Below, piece by piece: positions 48,491-61,211 of a DNA stretch of 64,000 nt (positions within the stretch are counted from its first letter, which is position 1; each line of letters starts with the position of its first letter). The position numbers and the translations under genes were made by a program. The stretch comes from Trema orientale (lineage: Eukaryota > Streptophyta > Magnoliopsida > Rosales > Cannabaceae). Below the pieces are notes generated by a model. It made no database searches, was not told where the DNA came from, and saw only the letters and a program-made list of their open reading frames with translations. Where the stretch lies: positions 515,339-579,338 of the forward strand of contig JXTC01000141.1 of NCBI GenBank assembly GCA_002914845.1, read 5' to 3'.

Positions 48491-48540
48491 CTGCGAAGTG
48501 AAAACAAATACATTAGAATAAATAAAATATAAATACTTAC
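48491..48540 (-). other. Predicted intron 1 of the antisense gene
   Basis: 50 nt, gtaagtatt ... cttcgcag, T-rich before the acceptor. Removal keeps the frame open on both sides. It is short for a plant intron. Confidence 0.65.
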
Positions 48541-50524
48541 CAGCATGCTGGAAAAACCCATTTTTAGCATATTCAAAGTGGAAGAAGCCATCCTTCCACT
48601 TGTCCATGTTGTTCCCGAAGTTAGAAATGGTCTTTGTATTGGAGCCTGATCATTTACACGCATAATAGAACCCGAAATCGGAAGGGTTCGATTTAAGACA
48701 GTAAAACCATGTGAACTCTTCCGGGGTTAAAGTTCCTAGTTGGTATTTATGGTAAAGTATATACAATCCTACCATGTATCTATATGTGTTAAGTGTTAGC
48801 TGAAGAGGAACGACGCCATAGTAATCGACCACGGATTGTATGAATGGGTGAAAAGGTAGATGGACTCCAGCTGCATCAGGGCATCAGTAAATGTGGCATA
48901 TTTGAGTGGAGGAGTGTTGAGGCGATTGAATTTTGTTGGTGTGAGGATTACTAACTCCAGATCGAGGTTGTATTGTTTCCTCAGCTTCTCGAACTTTGCC
49001 CATGTGCAGTTGGATTTAATGTCGCCGTAAGACCATTCTCCTTCGACGTATTGGAAACCAGTAGAGTATTCTGGAGCGCCTCTGACATGTTGGGGGCGCT
49101 TGTCCTCTGAAAGATCTCCTATGCGAGGACTACTTTGCCTAGTCACAGTTATTTCTACTTCGGGCTCCTTCTCTATGTAATCCTCAAGGTCAATCGAACT
49201 AATGCTCGCTTTAGAGAATAATGACTCTCCCGAGAATGCATTCCCTTCCCTAAGATCTTCGCTACTAGACATCTGAAAAATAAACAACGGAGATATTTAA
49301 TCCTATGCGAGTATCATTCTACAGGTAAATTTATGAATCGATAAAACTAACCTAAGTGTGACCTAGAAATAGGCGTGCTATTTTGTCTATTGTTGCAGGT
49401 GTACTCACTATGTGCGAGCAATTTGGGGGTAAAAACCCTAGGATTGCACCAACATCTATCTATTCGAGTTCTTCTAATCGATCTATGAATTCGTCTCTTT
49501 ACAATTGATTTTTGTCTCACATATCCAAGTAACTCTTCGGTAAATCGTCATTCGATTCGTCAGATTCGGGCTTATTATTTGACCTGAACAAAATCTAGAT
49601 CCAATCTTTAATCTACAGTCCTATGCTTTTCATCCACAAACCCAGAAATTTCAGAAAATCGCAGATTCTCATGTAAGTTTTGTTTAAATCTTCTATGTCG
49701 AGGATAATTCTCTATGTTCAATCAGAGATTGAATTCGTGATATTTATTAGTTCAGTAAATCGCGAAATTTACAGTTCCACCAGTTTGTTCGAATTCAGAA
49801 AGTTTTAGGAGAGATTTAGGTTTAGAATGATTTACAACTATATATTGTTCATATTTCTATGAATGCTATAGTGTTGACAAAAGCAAAAATAGAGGAACAA
49901 GAGGGAAGGATACCAACCTTGATTTGAAACTTCGGAGAGTTTCCTGAGACCTGAACCTTGCCTAGATAACACAGTGACTGAATCTCTGAGCTTCACTGGA
50001 AAATCTGAGATCTCGGAAGTGTTTTGAGGGGTATTTTTTTTTTTTTAGGTTCTTGAATTTCTGGGATTGGGAAGTCTCGGAGGTTCAGGAGAAACTAAAA
50101 ATGATAAAGAGCACAGAGGGTTTTTCTTTACATAACTCAAGATTTAATAAATCTCAGCCGTAGATCAAAGGAGTTAATTTTCAGATCTGAAGGCCGAAAT
50201 TCACGCGGGAAGAATTCATTTTTGAAATCAAATCAATTAATTTTCGAAATACGAAAAGGTTCTTGATTTGAAATGACGGCTTGCATCATCAACATCATCA
50301 TGTCTACTCGAGAAACGAAAGGGTTTTTTTTTAGTCTCGACAAATCTTAAGGCAGAAATCGACACGTGGATGTGACTGTCAGAAAAGTGGATATGCATGA
50401 TTTTGAAAAAATGTGATTCGAGATTTTGCGACCCTCCTAAGGTTTTGAGATAACCTCATCAACGTCGCACTCTAAAGCTCGCACTTGTCAGGGTAGGAAG
50501 CTCTATTTAGCCCTAAAGAACTAA

Positions 50525-50543
50525 TGGAGCTGGGGGGTAATTT
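50525..50543 (+). other. Polypurine tract
   Basis: tggagctggggggtaatttt immediately before the 3' LTR start. Confidence 0.75.
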
Positions 50544-51141
50544 TGTTATGATCTTAAAATCTATACACTGGTCAACGTCAGAAAAGGAAAGTCGATGACT
50601 GAGGAGAATACTCCAAGTCGAATACTGGAAACAATCAATAGTGCGACCTACTCCGTATTAATAATATGCGACTATTAGAAAAGAAAACTGTATCAAGCTT
50701 CTTCAAATGGGTAACCTACGAAGAGAGGGAAACAAGTTGCTGGGTATAGATTAAGTAATCAATTATTCCATTTAAGTTATTACCCAATTATGTTGTTACC
50801 CGAAATTGTATTTTCTGATTATATATTTTTCTGTTTTTACAATTGGGAAATCTAAAGCCATCCTCATCTATATAAAAGGAGCTCAGTCTCATAATTTAGG
50901 AGATCACAATCACTTCACTATACTATGTAATTCTCTCTTTGCTCTCGCCTTAAAAACTTAGAGAAAACTCTTATAATTTTCTAGAAAATAGTGAAGAACA
51001 GTGGACGTAGGCTCATCTTTTTTGGTGCTGAACTACTATAAAATTCTTGTCTCCTTATTTGCTTTGCTTTATCAACCCTTTTCACACACAAGCCACATCT
51101 CATACTTTCCTAAATTATTTGTTGAAAAACCTCCGTCAACA
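50544..51141 (+). repeat. 3' LTR of the plus-strand Tat/Retand element
   Basis: 598 bp, tgttatgatc ... ctccgtcaaca, aligned along its length with 39970-40580. Confidence 0.9.
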
Positions 51142-51342
51142 GTTTTTTATATATGATTTCCCTATTAAAATGAGAAACCAAATCACGATCGAGTACCCAT
51201 ACGCATTGTACTCGATAAGAAATAAAATACTACATAAATTCATTCTAACGAATTATTTAGCTTAATTACAAAAATTTTAAGCAATAATTTGCTAATTTTA
51301 GTTGATTAAATATATTATTTTCTCATAAGTTTATTAAATAAA

Positions 51343-52528
51343 AGGTTTATATCACTTGCGGTCCCCAACTTTTTCCCCCAAGTATTAATCAAGTCTCCAA
51401 TCTTTTTTTTTTTTGTAGTTTTTAGATTTCCAACCTTTCATATTCGTATCACTTTAGTCCTTTTTAACTTTTCCGTCCAATTTAGTTGTTATCTAATAGT
51501 TTTAGTATTACTTGGGTTCTCAACCTTTACCCAATATATCACTTAGATTCCTATTCTTTATTTTGAAGCTTTTGACTCCGCAAACTTTCTTTTTTATAAC
51601 ACTTAAGTCCTTTTAAGTTAATTTTGAGCTAAAATCTAACTCTAATTAAATTGTACTAAATAAATTAATAAAAACTACTAAATTCAAAATAAACACCAAA
51701 ATGACTCAGTTAAATATCCATTAAAATATATATCAAAAGTACACATATCAAAACCCATATTTTTTGTATAAATCAATATCCATTTGTCAATTGAGAGACT
51801 TTTAGACTATTTTTAAAAGATTGTGAGTTCATAAAATTACAGAAAATGAATTTCATGACTATTAATAAGAAATTCTTTTTTTTTTATGTACTCGATTAAT
51901 ATATATTCATAAATACTAATTTTTGTGTTATTTAGTATTATTATTATTAAAACTCGTGATTTTCTATAAATTAATGTCTATTTGTTATTTAAGAAGTTTT
52001 TAAACTTTTTTTATTATTTAAGAGTTTAAACTAAAAAAATAAAGATTAATGAGTTTATGGAATTAGAGAAAATGAACTTTGCCACCATTAATAAGAATTC
52101 ACAATTAAATCGTACAATATATTAGTAGTAAGAGTTAACTAAAAATAATATTATTGTTTAGATTATCTTTTTTAAAAAATACCTTATTGGTATTGAACAT
52201 TATGTTGGTAATTTTCATTAATTTATTTATTACAATTTGATTAGAGTTAGATTTTAACTCAAAAGGATCTAAGTATTATAAAAATAAACGTTTAAGGAGT
52301 CAAAAGCTACAAAATTAAGAATAGGGACCTAAGTGATACACTGTGTAAAGGCTGAGGACCCATGTGATACTAAAACTGTGAGATAATAGCTGAATTGGAC
52401 GGAAAAGTTAAAAATGGACTAAAGTTATATGAATGTGAAAGGTTAGTGATCTAAAAACTACAAAAAATAGGCTGGGGACCCGATTAATACTTGGAGGAAA
52501 GGTTGGAGACCGCATGTGATATAAACCC
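51343..52528. mobile_element. Mutator-like MITE with 9-bp target duplication
   Basis: Perfect 9-bp duplication ttaaataaa at 51334-51342 and 52529-52537. Inverted arms of about 330 bp (51343-51680 and 52200-52528) start aggtttatatcac and end gtgatataaaccc. Arms share blocks such as aacttttccgtccaatt and gcttttgactcc. The middle is AT-rich without ORFs. The long arms and 9-bp duplication point to the MULE superfamily. Confidence 0.88.
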
Positions 52529-52537
52529 TTAAATAAA

Positions 52538-53513
52538 TTAAGTGCACATTGTTTGACATATTGCTTAGCAAACAAAATTTGATAAAAAAATTTTATATGG
52601 AGCTTTATTCTTTGGTTATAATTACAGGCTTAGTACTATTTGCTTAGCATTTGAAAGTGTATAAGGTAATTTGAAAATTTTAATTTAAGCATAAAAATGA
52701 ACAATCTCATAAAAATTTTCTTTAAATTTCAGCTCTAAAAATCTTTATAAAAATATAAATAATACATATTTTCTTCTTTCTATATCCTTTTATTTAGTTT
52801 ATTTTCCCTTAAATACATTTTCAGATGTTACATCGTATTTCTTATATATGTTTTTTATTAGTAATTTGACCATATGTTGCAATTTCGACAATATAGATAC
52901 TAAATTGCTTCAAATCGGAAAATGAATGGGCTGAATTGCCACGATTAGAAGTTGAGGACCAAATTGTTACAAGTTGAATAATTGAGGGACCATTTGTGCA
53001 ATAATCCCCATAAATTTTGTTAAATCGTCCATTAATGTGGACCAACCCTAATGGATGGTCACGATCCCTTAACGGCTCGATTGATGATAACACCCTCTTT
53101 TGAATTTTATATTTATGAAAAAATATATATTTTTATTATAGTGTGCTGGTTCTCTGATAGGCCAGTGATTTCAAATCGTGGGACCCAGTCGTACAGTTTG
53201 GTTTTTGCAGTGGGATTCCAAATGTCAGATGAAATCTACAAAAGATGAAAATTCATAGAGAGAGAATAGAAACACAACTCACAAGGTTTTTTTCTTTTTG
53301 GAAAAAAAAAAAAAGAAAGAAAGAAAGGAGAAAGAGAAATAAATGCAAGAGCCGAGGGGAGCGGAGATGAGATATAGCATGTGAATCTGATTAAAGGCTT
53401 AAAGCCTTCTTCTTTAAAAAAAAAAAAAAAAAAAAGGTTAAATGCCATATGAGCTTTCTCAACATTGTCAATTAAAAAGAAATGAGAGGACTCTCCTAAA
53501 CTTATATATATAT
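52538..53513. other. Intergenic, no gene seen
   Basis: AT-rich. Bases 52860-53000 carry aaattgctt-caaat and ggaccaaattgtt blocks resembling the end of another MITE without a recognised partner. A run of A at 53416-53435. Confidence 0.4.
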
Positions 53514-53742
53514 AGGTTACTAATTCAGTAGGTATTTTTTTTTATCTATGTGTAGGTATTTTTTTTAGCCGTTAGATCATCATTAAATGATGATCTAACA
53601 ATTATAATGAGATGCATAAAAAATGTGCATCATTAATGCTATTTCTCTCTCTTATTTTTTATATTAAAAAAATAATAAATTTTTATTGATCAAAATATAC
53701 TTATGTGTAGGTATAAAAAAAATACTTACTAGATTAGTGTCC
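53514..53742. mobile_element. TA-tract MITE, copy 4
   Basis: aggttactaattcagtagg at the left and tactagattagtgtcc at the right, with gccgttagatcatc inside. TATATATA on the left and a long TA run on the right. Confidence 0.75.
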
Positions 53743-56700
53743 ATATATATATATATATATGTATATATACTTTTCGATTTCATCCATTGCATGTACACAA
53801 GCTCTTTCATGCAAACTTTGAAATTATTGGGGTTAATCTTTTTTCCTTTTTGGCCCGAAAATCCTACTTATGTTTGAGTTTTTTATAATGGGATATTGAC
53901 AATTCATCATTTGAAACAGAAACTAATAATTCCAATATTAATTACGTACCCCTGTCCTGTGGTTCAAAATGAACTTAATATTCCGTCACATTAAGATAGC
54001 ACATCTATAATATTCAATTGGATTAATCAGTCTAAAGATAATTTTTTTTTTAAACTATCAGTCTAAAGATAATTGAATGTACTACCATCGGTTTCTCTCT
54101 TGTCTACTCAACATAGCTAGTTATCTTTTTCTTCCAATTTATGAGTGTTTAGTGCAAACCCTTGTCATTGCGGAATCATTTTGTGGTCCATGATAAGAAT
54201 TTTAACATGTAACACACGAATATACCATATTTGTACATTTTCTAGACACAAATCCATTGTATCCAGTGAGGAATGAGATTTTTGGGATTAATAATGCAAT
54301 TAATGGAGATCAGTCACATTCGACAATTATAATTTGGAGATATGTTTTTAGATATTGTGCTTAAGTAGTGCTAGCTCAACTTTATCATTCTGATGAAATA
54401 TTCATAGAAATATGGAATATATATACATGTATTATATATATATAGCTGAAGCAGGTGTACTCGACTACTGTCACATATATAATTATAGCCTACTTCAGTG
54501 GCTACCTTTCAGTTAATTAATTGCTTGGCAAAGCAACACAAAGAGTTATTTGCAAGGAAATCCAAACGTTAATTATTAAGCTTTTTAAGGAAAATTTTTA
54601 CCTAATGATGAATATTACACTGTGGATCTGACTAACAAATAAATGGGTTGATAAACAAGAATTATGAAAGTTAATGTGTGAAATTGAACTTTCTTAAGGT
54701 GCATGTAGACGTAACCATGTTAGGAAGGTAAGCTTGCAAAAATGATAGATGAACAATTAAGTCACGGCTTATCTAAGTCAATTAATTAGGATTCTTTTTA
54801 TCACTAATTAATTAGGATTTGAGTTGAAGCTTTTAGAATATAAATTTTGTTCCGTTAATCAATGAATTAATAAGCTGAATAAAACCCATACTAAACGGGG
54901 ACGAGTTATACTAATTGTAGTCATTCTGATCGGATTCCATAATTGCCTTTTTTTGTTCTAATTGATATTTGACACCTTGTTTTGTAATATGTAAGTTTTA
55001 GGCTATTCAATTATTGTTAGGTATCATTGTCTTATATGCATCAAATTTATGTAAAAATTTACTTTTTTACAACATTTTTATTTGATTTTCTCTCCTTTCT
55101 TATTATTATTTTTTTTTCGAAAGTGGAATTTATTGAGCGATGGTTATATAATCATATTCAAGCAACATATGTAGCCTTGCAACTTCATGACTTCCCTGAT
55201 GAAAGGTACTAATCCTTAGAAATATGACTAGCAACCTAGGAGGATAGCACCACGTCTATTGGGCATCTCATAATGGAACATACATAATCCCTTTTATAAT
55301 AAGTGAAGTAATATTTATTATTTAATTTTATTTTTATATATATTAAATTAGATATAAATTACTAAAGAGTAGCGTATGGGAGGAAGATAATGGGTTACAT
55401 CTTATGGTCTATCATCTATTGATGAATCTCTTTGCAAGTTTTCTATTATTTTAAGTTTCTTTTAATGCAAAAGAAAGCGCATCCAATGCCTTCCCCCTCT
55501 GACATTTTTTTTCTTCTTAGACTCCTAAATTCAAGACAAGAGATGTCCATTTCAAAACCCCCACGATTTTCCTTTAAATTATATTATAGTACCAATTTTT
55601 AAATATTTTTTCATAGGTAGGCCTACCCCACCATTAAAGATGATTCCCCTTAATCATTCATCATCCCAAACAATCAAACCTAGCTACGAAAAATGATACC
55701 TTCCTCTCCCCCTCAGTAGATATATAGGCGGATATCCAGTGCCTCTCCCTATAGTATTGTAATTATTTATTGTCATTGCATTTTTTATTGCTTAGCTCAT
55801 ACTTTTTTATTGATTAATTTCGATTTTTAAAAGGAAATAATAATGCAAACTAAAAATTAAACTCTATTTCTATGGTTGTTGATTTTACTCGCTTACGTCG
55901 AATCATTTTCATATGTTTATATACTGTTAATATATAGTTAAAGGAGATAAAATCTCCAAATTCTATTACATAGAAACGATAAGCGTGATTGTTTATTAAC
56001 CGGTAAATGGATTTACATGCATAAACGAAATTTTTGTGTTCTTCACTTTTTCAATCATAATAAAAACGGGAAGTCACTATAATTATTCGCTTTCGAAAGT
56101 GTTTTTTTTGGGCAATAAAATCATGTTATATTTGCCCTCTTAGGTATTTTATCAACCAACATTTGGAATTGGTAATAAGACTAATATCATGCCAATGTGT
56201 TACTGTTAATTAGGACTTCGTTTGCCGACGGAGAATTTAGCAGTAAAAGAACTTTTCTAGAGGACTTAGAAGAGTCAAATGGTTAAAATTTTAACTTCCC
56301 TAAGAGTGAAATTAGGTTATAAAAACGTAGAATTAAAGTCATATGAAACGAGCCAGGCATCGTTTATATTTGTCACGATTATATATTCCTCTTTTTCTTA
56401 CGTAAAAAATTATCAAAACTTCTGATAGACTGGGCCTCACAACCATCAATGGAAGACAAACAAGTAAAAATATGTACCATTGGAGGTGCATGATCTTTGT
56501 TGAAAGCATTGATGTTGTATAAATGGGCATCTCATGTGTGTAGTACACATGTCCTTGTTTTATTTATTACCACCCACCCACCACTCATTTCCCTTGTTTT
56601 CCATTCCATTTTTATGTAGGGTCAATTTTCTCGTGATGTTGACCTTAAAGCCCATGAAAGCTTATTGTTTGACTACTTGGATAAACCCCCACTACATACA

Positions 56701-57960
56701 TACATACATACTCAGGAAGAAAAATAGAGAATAATTATTTATTTTTTGAAAGAAAAAAAGAAGAAAGAAAGCCAGAAAAACCGAAGGGTCTTTTTACAAA
56801 ACATTTATCCATTAAATCTTGACAAAGACTATTTGATCAATTGAGCAATTGAAAAAACGCGACATCTGAAAAAAATGATATGTTTAGGAAAATGATGTGC
56901 CTCTTATCTTATCTTATTATTTACCACTTTTTGGCTTCGATATTTTTCAATTTTATAATTGAGAGAAAGATTGTAAGTTCTTCACTTGCATAGACAGACA
57001 TGGTAGGAAATTAATAAGACTTATCTGAGGCCTGAGGGTATAATTTTATTTTCCATGAGTGCGTTACTGTATAATAGACACCTGTGTCACTTTTTCCTTT
57101 GTCTCCTTCTCGACTAAAGCATCCAATATTAATAGAGATACTGAGTACTGGCCCCACCTTAGCCATGTCCGTACACTTTAGGTGCACAATAGTGGGATCA
57201 TTTTGGACCCATTTCTTTGATGACCCTCCCACCGGCCAGGTGATCTAAATAACTCCTTATTCATCATGTCGTTTCCCGGTGTTATGTGATGTACATTGTA
57301 GATTATGGGGTTTCAAAAGGATAACATTTTCAAAAAGAACAATGAAAAAGTGACAAAAAAACTTGTTAATATAAACTCAATCTTTCCTTTTTTTGACTTA
57401 TGAGCATCAAATCAATAATGTGATGAACAGAAAGAACCTTTTTTCTTGGAATCAGGATAAAGGAAAATCATTTTCTATTTATGAGTTTAGCCGTGAAGCA
57501 TGATGAGAATTATTAATGGAAGAGGAGACCTAAAAGGAATACATATCATATGTGAATTAAATCAATCAATCTTCTATGGGCTTTTTCCTCTTGTTTTTAG
57601 ATTCCCAAAAACCATTTTAAACTACAGAGAACGGAGGAGCTGGTATCTGAGGGCTTTACCAAAATGGGGACATGGAATTCTTATAGTCGAACATTAAATT
57701 GATCTCACTAACCTCTATTCTTCGTTGCATCCAACTACCATAAAAATTGGGCGCCAGTCAAGAATGATTGTTGTAATTTATTAAGAAAGACTTAACGATA
57801 TGACAACCACCTTGCGCAGGAATTTGTGGTAAAACAAAAGAGATTCTAAGTAGTAATTATCCCCTCCCCAAAAAAAAAAAAAAAAGAAGAAGCTGGCACT
57901 ATAACTCAACGACACAAATCAAATCAAATTATACGGAAAAAAAAAAACAATAAATGGAAT
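53743..57960. other. Intergenic, no gene seen
   Basis: AT-rich. Bases 55120-55212 encode VEFIERWLYNHIQATYVALQ, not obviously random, but without start context, splice sites or a family match. No element ends recognised. A short (TACA)n is at 56691-56712. Confidence 0.4.
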
Positions 57961-58111
57961 AATATAATTACATTCTAATGAACTTGTAGGTACTCTTGAG
58001 CAATAACAGAAGGGCCAGCCAACGCTATACGATACTTTGTCAAGAAGTTAGTACAAGACAATGAGGGGTATAAAATTCTGTGAGAATCAAAAAACATCCA
58101 GGTGAGAAAAA
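57961..58111 (-). other. Likely 3' UTR of the Rab3GAP gene
   Basis: Sequence downstream of the stop at 58112 without repeats or ORFs. The end of the transcript is not defined. Confidence 0.35.
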
Positions 58112-61100
58112 TTAGTCACACGAGGTAACAGAAAGGGCTACTCGGAGATCATTTGAGGTTCCACATATATACATTCGATATGTTTCTATTTCTTGCTGAT
58201 GCAACCCAGGAGTGCGGCTGGCATAGTGGTTACCTTTCACTCCGTCTCGCATCGAAAATATTATTTCCCTGAGAATTGGTTCATGGCCATTGAGAAGATT
58301 ACCCATGCTTAGAACTTTTCTCCACGATTGGTTAGCAGTAGGATGTGTGAACATATTTGAAACCACCGATCTTTCACGAACCCTTACTTCTTGTTTCTTG
58401 TCAAACTCCTTCAGCAAAAGAAAAGAACCATGAAATATGTTAGTCCAAGTTGTAGAAGATACAGGTGTACTTCTACGGTTCTAACCTTATATGCTGGTCT
58501 AAGTGAACTAAGCTATTATGAAGCAATTCCAACAGTTTAAACATTGTGATAAATTTTGAATTCTTTTTCAGCTGAAAAAAAAAAAATTCAACCCATGCTA
58601 AAACTGATATATTATGCCCCCAGAATAAAGTAAAATGATGTAACAGTCAGCCTTAAACCATAGTGTATAGTCGTTCATACTTGATTAAAACACACGTGAC
58701 ATGTTTAATTGTGCTTCAATAACATCCATGAGGCAAATGAGGCTTTTCGTCTTTAGATTGCTGCACAAAAATAGAGGAACATTACCTTTTGAAAATTGTC
58801 TGAAGCAGAGGCTGTTCCCATTCTTGGAAGATAAAAATTGTAGTAGTCACTGAAAATTGCTTCAGAGAGTCGTGGTGCTTGCAAGAACTTGCGATGAAGA
58901 GAAGCTGCAAGGGTGAGTAACTTCTCAACATGTTCAAAAACACCAGAGAGTCGTCTAAGGTCTTCAATAATCTCGCTTCCAGGAGATAAACAATTTGCTG
59001 AACACCCATTAAAATTGTTAAATTGTCGTACTTATTTCCAATTAGGTTCCAAGTGACAGCCAAACAGAGAAAAAGACAAAGTAACCTTGTAATGACTTCA
59101 GTACTGATGCTATAGTGAGATAAAGTTGATCCATTTTGGTTGCCATCTGTTTCAAGTCTCCATAACTAGTCTGGTTTAAAGTGTCCGCCGATGCTCTGAA
59201 GGCAGTACAAATCATTTGCTCAAGCAACTGGTGGGGCCGTACTGTTTCAAGGTAATGAAGTATCTACAAAATTTTAACGCCATGGAGAACCAAATTATAT
59301 GAGTGAATACTGAACATTAGAAATGAGATGGAAAGTATCTCCAACTAAAACAAAAAGACTCCTCTCTTTGAAAGAGACACAGTTACCAACCAAAAAGAGA
59401 CAACAAACTAATTTCTCAAAACCAAAAAGAAAATTCATTGTGTCTTCAAAGAAGCTCAACCTTTTCTCCTTCTCTATTTGGATCCAGAAGTGGCTTCTGC
59501 TCAGAAGCTGGTAAAGCATGTGCGTCATTCCATATATTTCGCCACATATTTCCTTGCTCAGACATTCTCTTTGAAAGCCGTCCTTGAGGAGGCCAGTTAT
59601 CTTCTGCAAAACTTTTGGATGACTCACTTCCTTCTACGCCATTTTCCCAATCTCCAGGAGAATGCCAACGGATAAAATCTTCGAAAACAGCATCTGGATT
59701 TGCTGCTTTAAATGCCGACATGTCTAATTCAAATTTTTAAATCCCATCAAATCACAGTAAATCGTCTCTCTAGGAAGAAAGCTAAGTTTGAACTCTAATC
59801 AGTTTTTAAGAAAGGAGATACATTAGTCAAATGCGTAAGTGAAACTAGAGTCATGAGACAGAGAAATGTAAAGGAATATAAAATGCCTCACAAGTTGTCT
59901 TAGAAAAAAGAGCTCTAAAACACAAGGAAACTAACAGAAATGTGTACAATAATAGTCGTATTTGGCTGCGGAGGAAGTGATGATAAAATAAACAGAAGGA
60001 AAATAAGGAAACCCAGGAGCTTGTTGTTATTGTTCCTAAAAAACAACGTAAAATTTTAGCCATTGGTGATTGAATAGAAAGTAAAGCTTATCACCTGAAG
60101 ATAAGATCTCCTTCTCCAACTGAGCAGAAAAGTCCTGCAAATGAATAAAAATGACATTCTTCCAAATTAACACGCAAACACACATGATAACCCCTAGTTG
60201 AAGGAACATATACATCATTCAAAGCAAAATATGTCTAAAAAATAAAAGGCTTCTCAGGCAGATTCCAGCAACTATAAATGAAGTGCAGGCGTCGAGTCAT
60301 TAATTACGCTAGAGTTTCCTTGGTAGACTGATAACCTATACTTAATTATTAAATTTCCACAGAACTAACTAGTACTACCATTTCAAATAAAAAATTTCAT
60401 AACTTCTTTAGAATAATTAAAAGATCCAATGAAACTTCACAAGTCACAACCATCAGTATGCCAAGCCTCTTCATGCTAGACTCTGTTTGAACTAGCTAGT
60501 TTACGACTGCTATCACCTGGTTGAAACCTGCATAATGCTGGTTCTGACATTGCTGAACAATGCCGAAGATACCAATTTAGCACTGAACCTAAATATTGCT
60601 GAACAAATCCTTGAACTTTCAGACTATTTAAATTCCTTAAACTCCTTTAAAAAGTGAAAAATAGAAACTACAAATGAACTTGAAGCCAAGGATGTCAAGG
60701 ACCAGGGTATGGTTATTTCTTATGACCCATGTGACATGTACCATTGACCCACAGCTTCTTAAATGGAAAAAATGCAGGGAGAGCTGCAGAACAATTCCCA
60801 TCTCAGGAAACAAAGATAAATAGCATGTAACATAAGTTGCATAAGCTTACAAATGAATCGCCAAATGCTTCAACAGCCTGGAGTCGCTCTTCATGCATGT
60901 CTTCTGTCATAAGGGGTGCATCCTAGAACGATTAAGATAAACGATCATCTGTCTTATTCTCTTATAACCTTAGAGAACAGAATATGAAAAGTTTGTCAAT
61001 GAACTGTCAAAGGTAGAAGTTAATAGAAACCTGTGTGTATGGCACATGCATACTCTGATATGACTTCAAAAGCTTCATGGACCCTGCCACACCAGCTGAA

Positions 61101-61211
61101 CCCCTCCTCAAATGCTCTTCTGGCTTCAAATCAGCAGAGAATACAACATTTTCAGGCTTGGCCATAGATCTTTTTCCAGAATCTTGTAAATCATTTGGTA
61201 TTGCAGGGCTG
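58112..61211 (-). CDS. RAB3GAP1: Rab3 GTPase-activating protein catalytic subunit, C-terminal seven exons (partial)
   Basis: Plant orthologue of the catalytic subunit of Rab3GAP, which in animals pairs with a non-catalytic subunit, stimulates GTP hydrolysis by Rab3 and activates Rab18 in membrane traffic. Exons: 61031-61211, 60851-60922, 60095-60134, 59461-59723, 59086-59263, 58786-58997, 58112-58408. All have GT-AG junctions, all phases fit, and together they give 413 codons plus the stop with no internal stop. Family landmarks in order: LRRGSAGVAGSMKLLKSY, PLMTEDMHEERLQAVEAFGD, SDMSAFKAANPDAVFEDFIR, GNMWRNIWNDA, KPLLDPNREGEKILHYLETV, HQLLEQMICTAFRASADTLN, LHRKFLQAPRLSEA, SWRKVLSMGNLLNGHEP and the C-terminus NDLRVALSVTSCD. 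The segment from SDMSAF to the exon ending near 59086 is the Rab3GAP catalytic domain, and the Arg of NREGEK is a candidate arginine finger. The first visible exon begins inside a codon, so upstream exons (roughly the N-terminal half or more) lie beyond the window or are lost. Confidence 0.94.

Larger units (their letters stand above)
47102..49272 (-). pseudogene. Antisense spliced gene with Transposase_28-like domain
   Basis: Transcribed opposite to pol, between integrase and the 3' LTR. Predicted exons are 48541-49272, 48131-48490, 47648-48059 and about 47102-47579. The introns are 50, 71 and 68 nt, with donors gtaagt, gtaaaa and gtaagt and acceptors cgcag, tgtag and ttcag. Joining across the first two introns keeps the frame (A|ANREERPALN and TTK|DMIIIG). 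Exon 1 starts MSSSEDLREG and holds the Transposase_28-like core (VVPLQLTLNTYRYMVGLYIL, TPEEFTWFY). Exon 2 is Ser/Lys-rich with several basic clusters, a likely nuclear signal. Exons 3-4 contain AAMRMLAN and a coiled coil (DEIAQTCKDLKKTREEKK). One frame shift near 48850, a stop at 48650 and another shift near 47870 break it. Such antisense ORFs are known in Tat/Retand elements, but their function is unknown. Confidence 0.8.
39970..51141 (+). mobile_element. Tat/Retand-type Ty3/gypsy retrotransposon, structurally complete
   Basis: 11.2 kb. LTRs at 39970-40580 and 50544-51141, primer-binding site at 40582, polypurine tract at about 50525-50543, flanking bases gtttc (39965-39969) and gtttt (51142-51146) as a 5-bp duplication with one change. 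Plus-strand order is gag, protease, reverse transcriptase, RNase H, archaeal-type RNase H, integrase. A minus-strand intron-containing gene follows. Both coding sets have stops, so it is no longer autonomous. The two LTRs differ at roughly 45 of 600 positions by eye, fewer than those of the 10056-23124 element. Confidence 0.93.

Noticed and set aside
55027..55212. Possible exon coding FIERWLYNHIQATYVALQ
   Set aside because: Not obviously random, but no splice partners, no start and no family match.
57011..57232. 73-codon ORF on the minus strand
   Set aside because: No homologue recognised and no gene context. Treated as chance.
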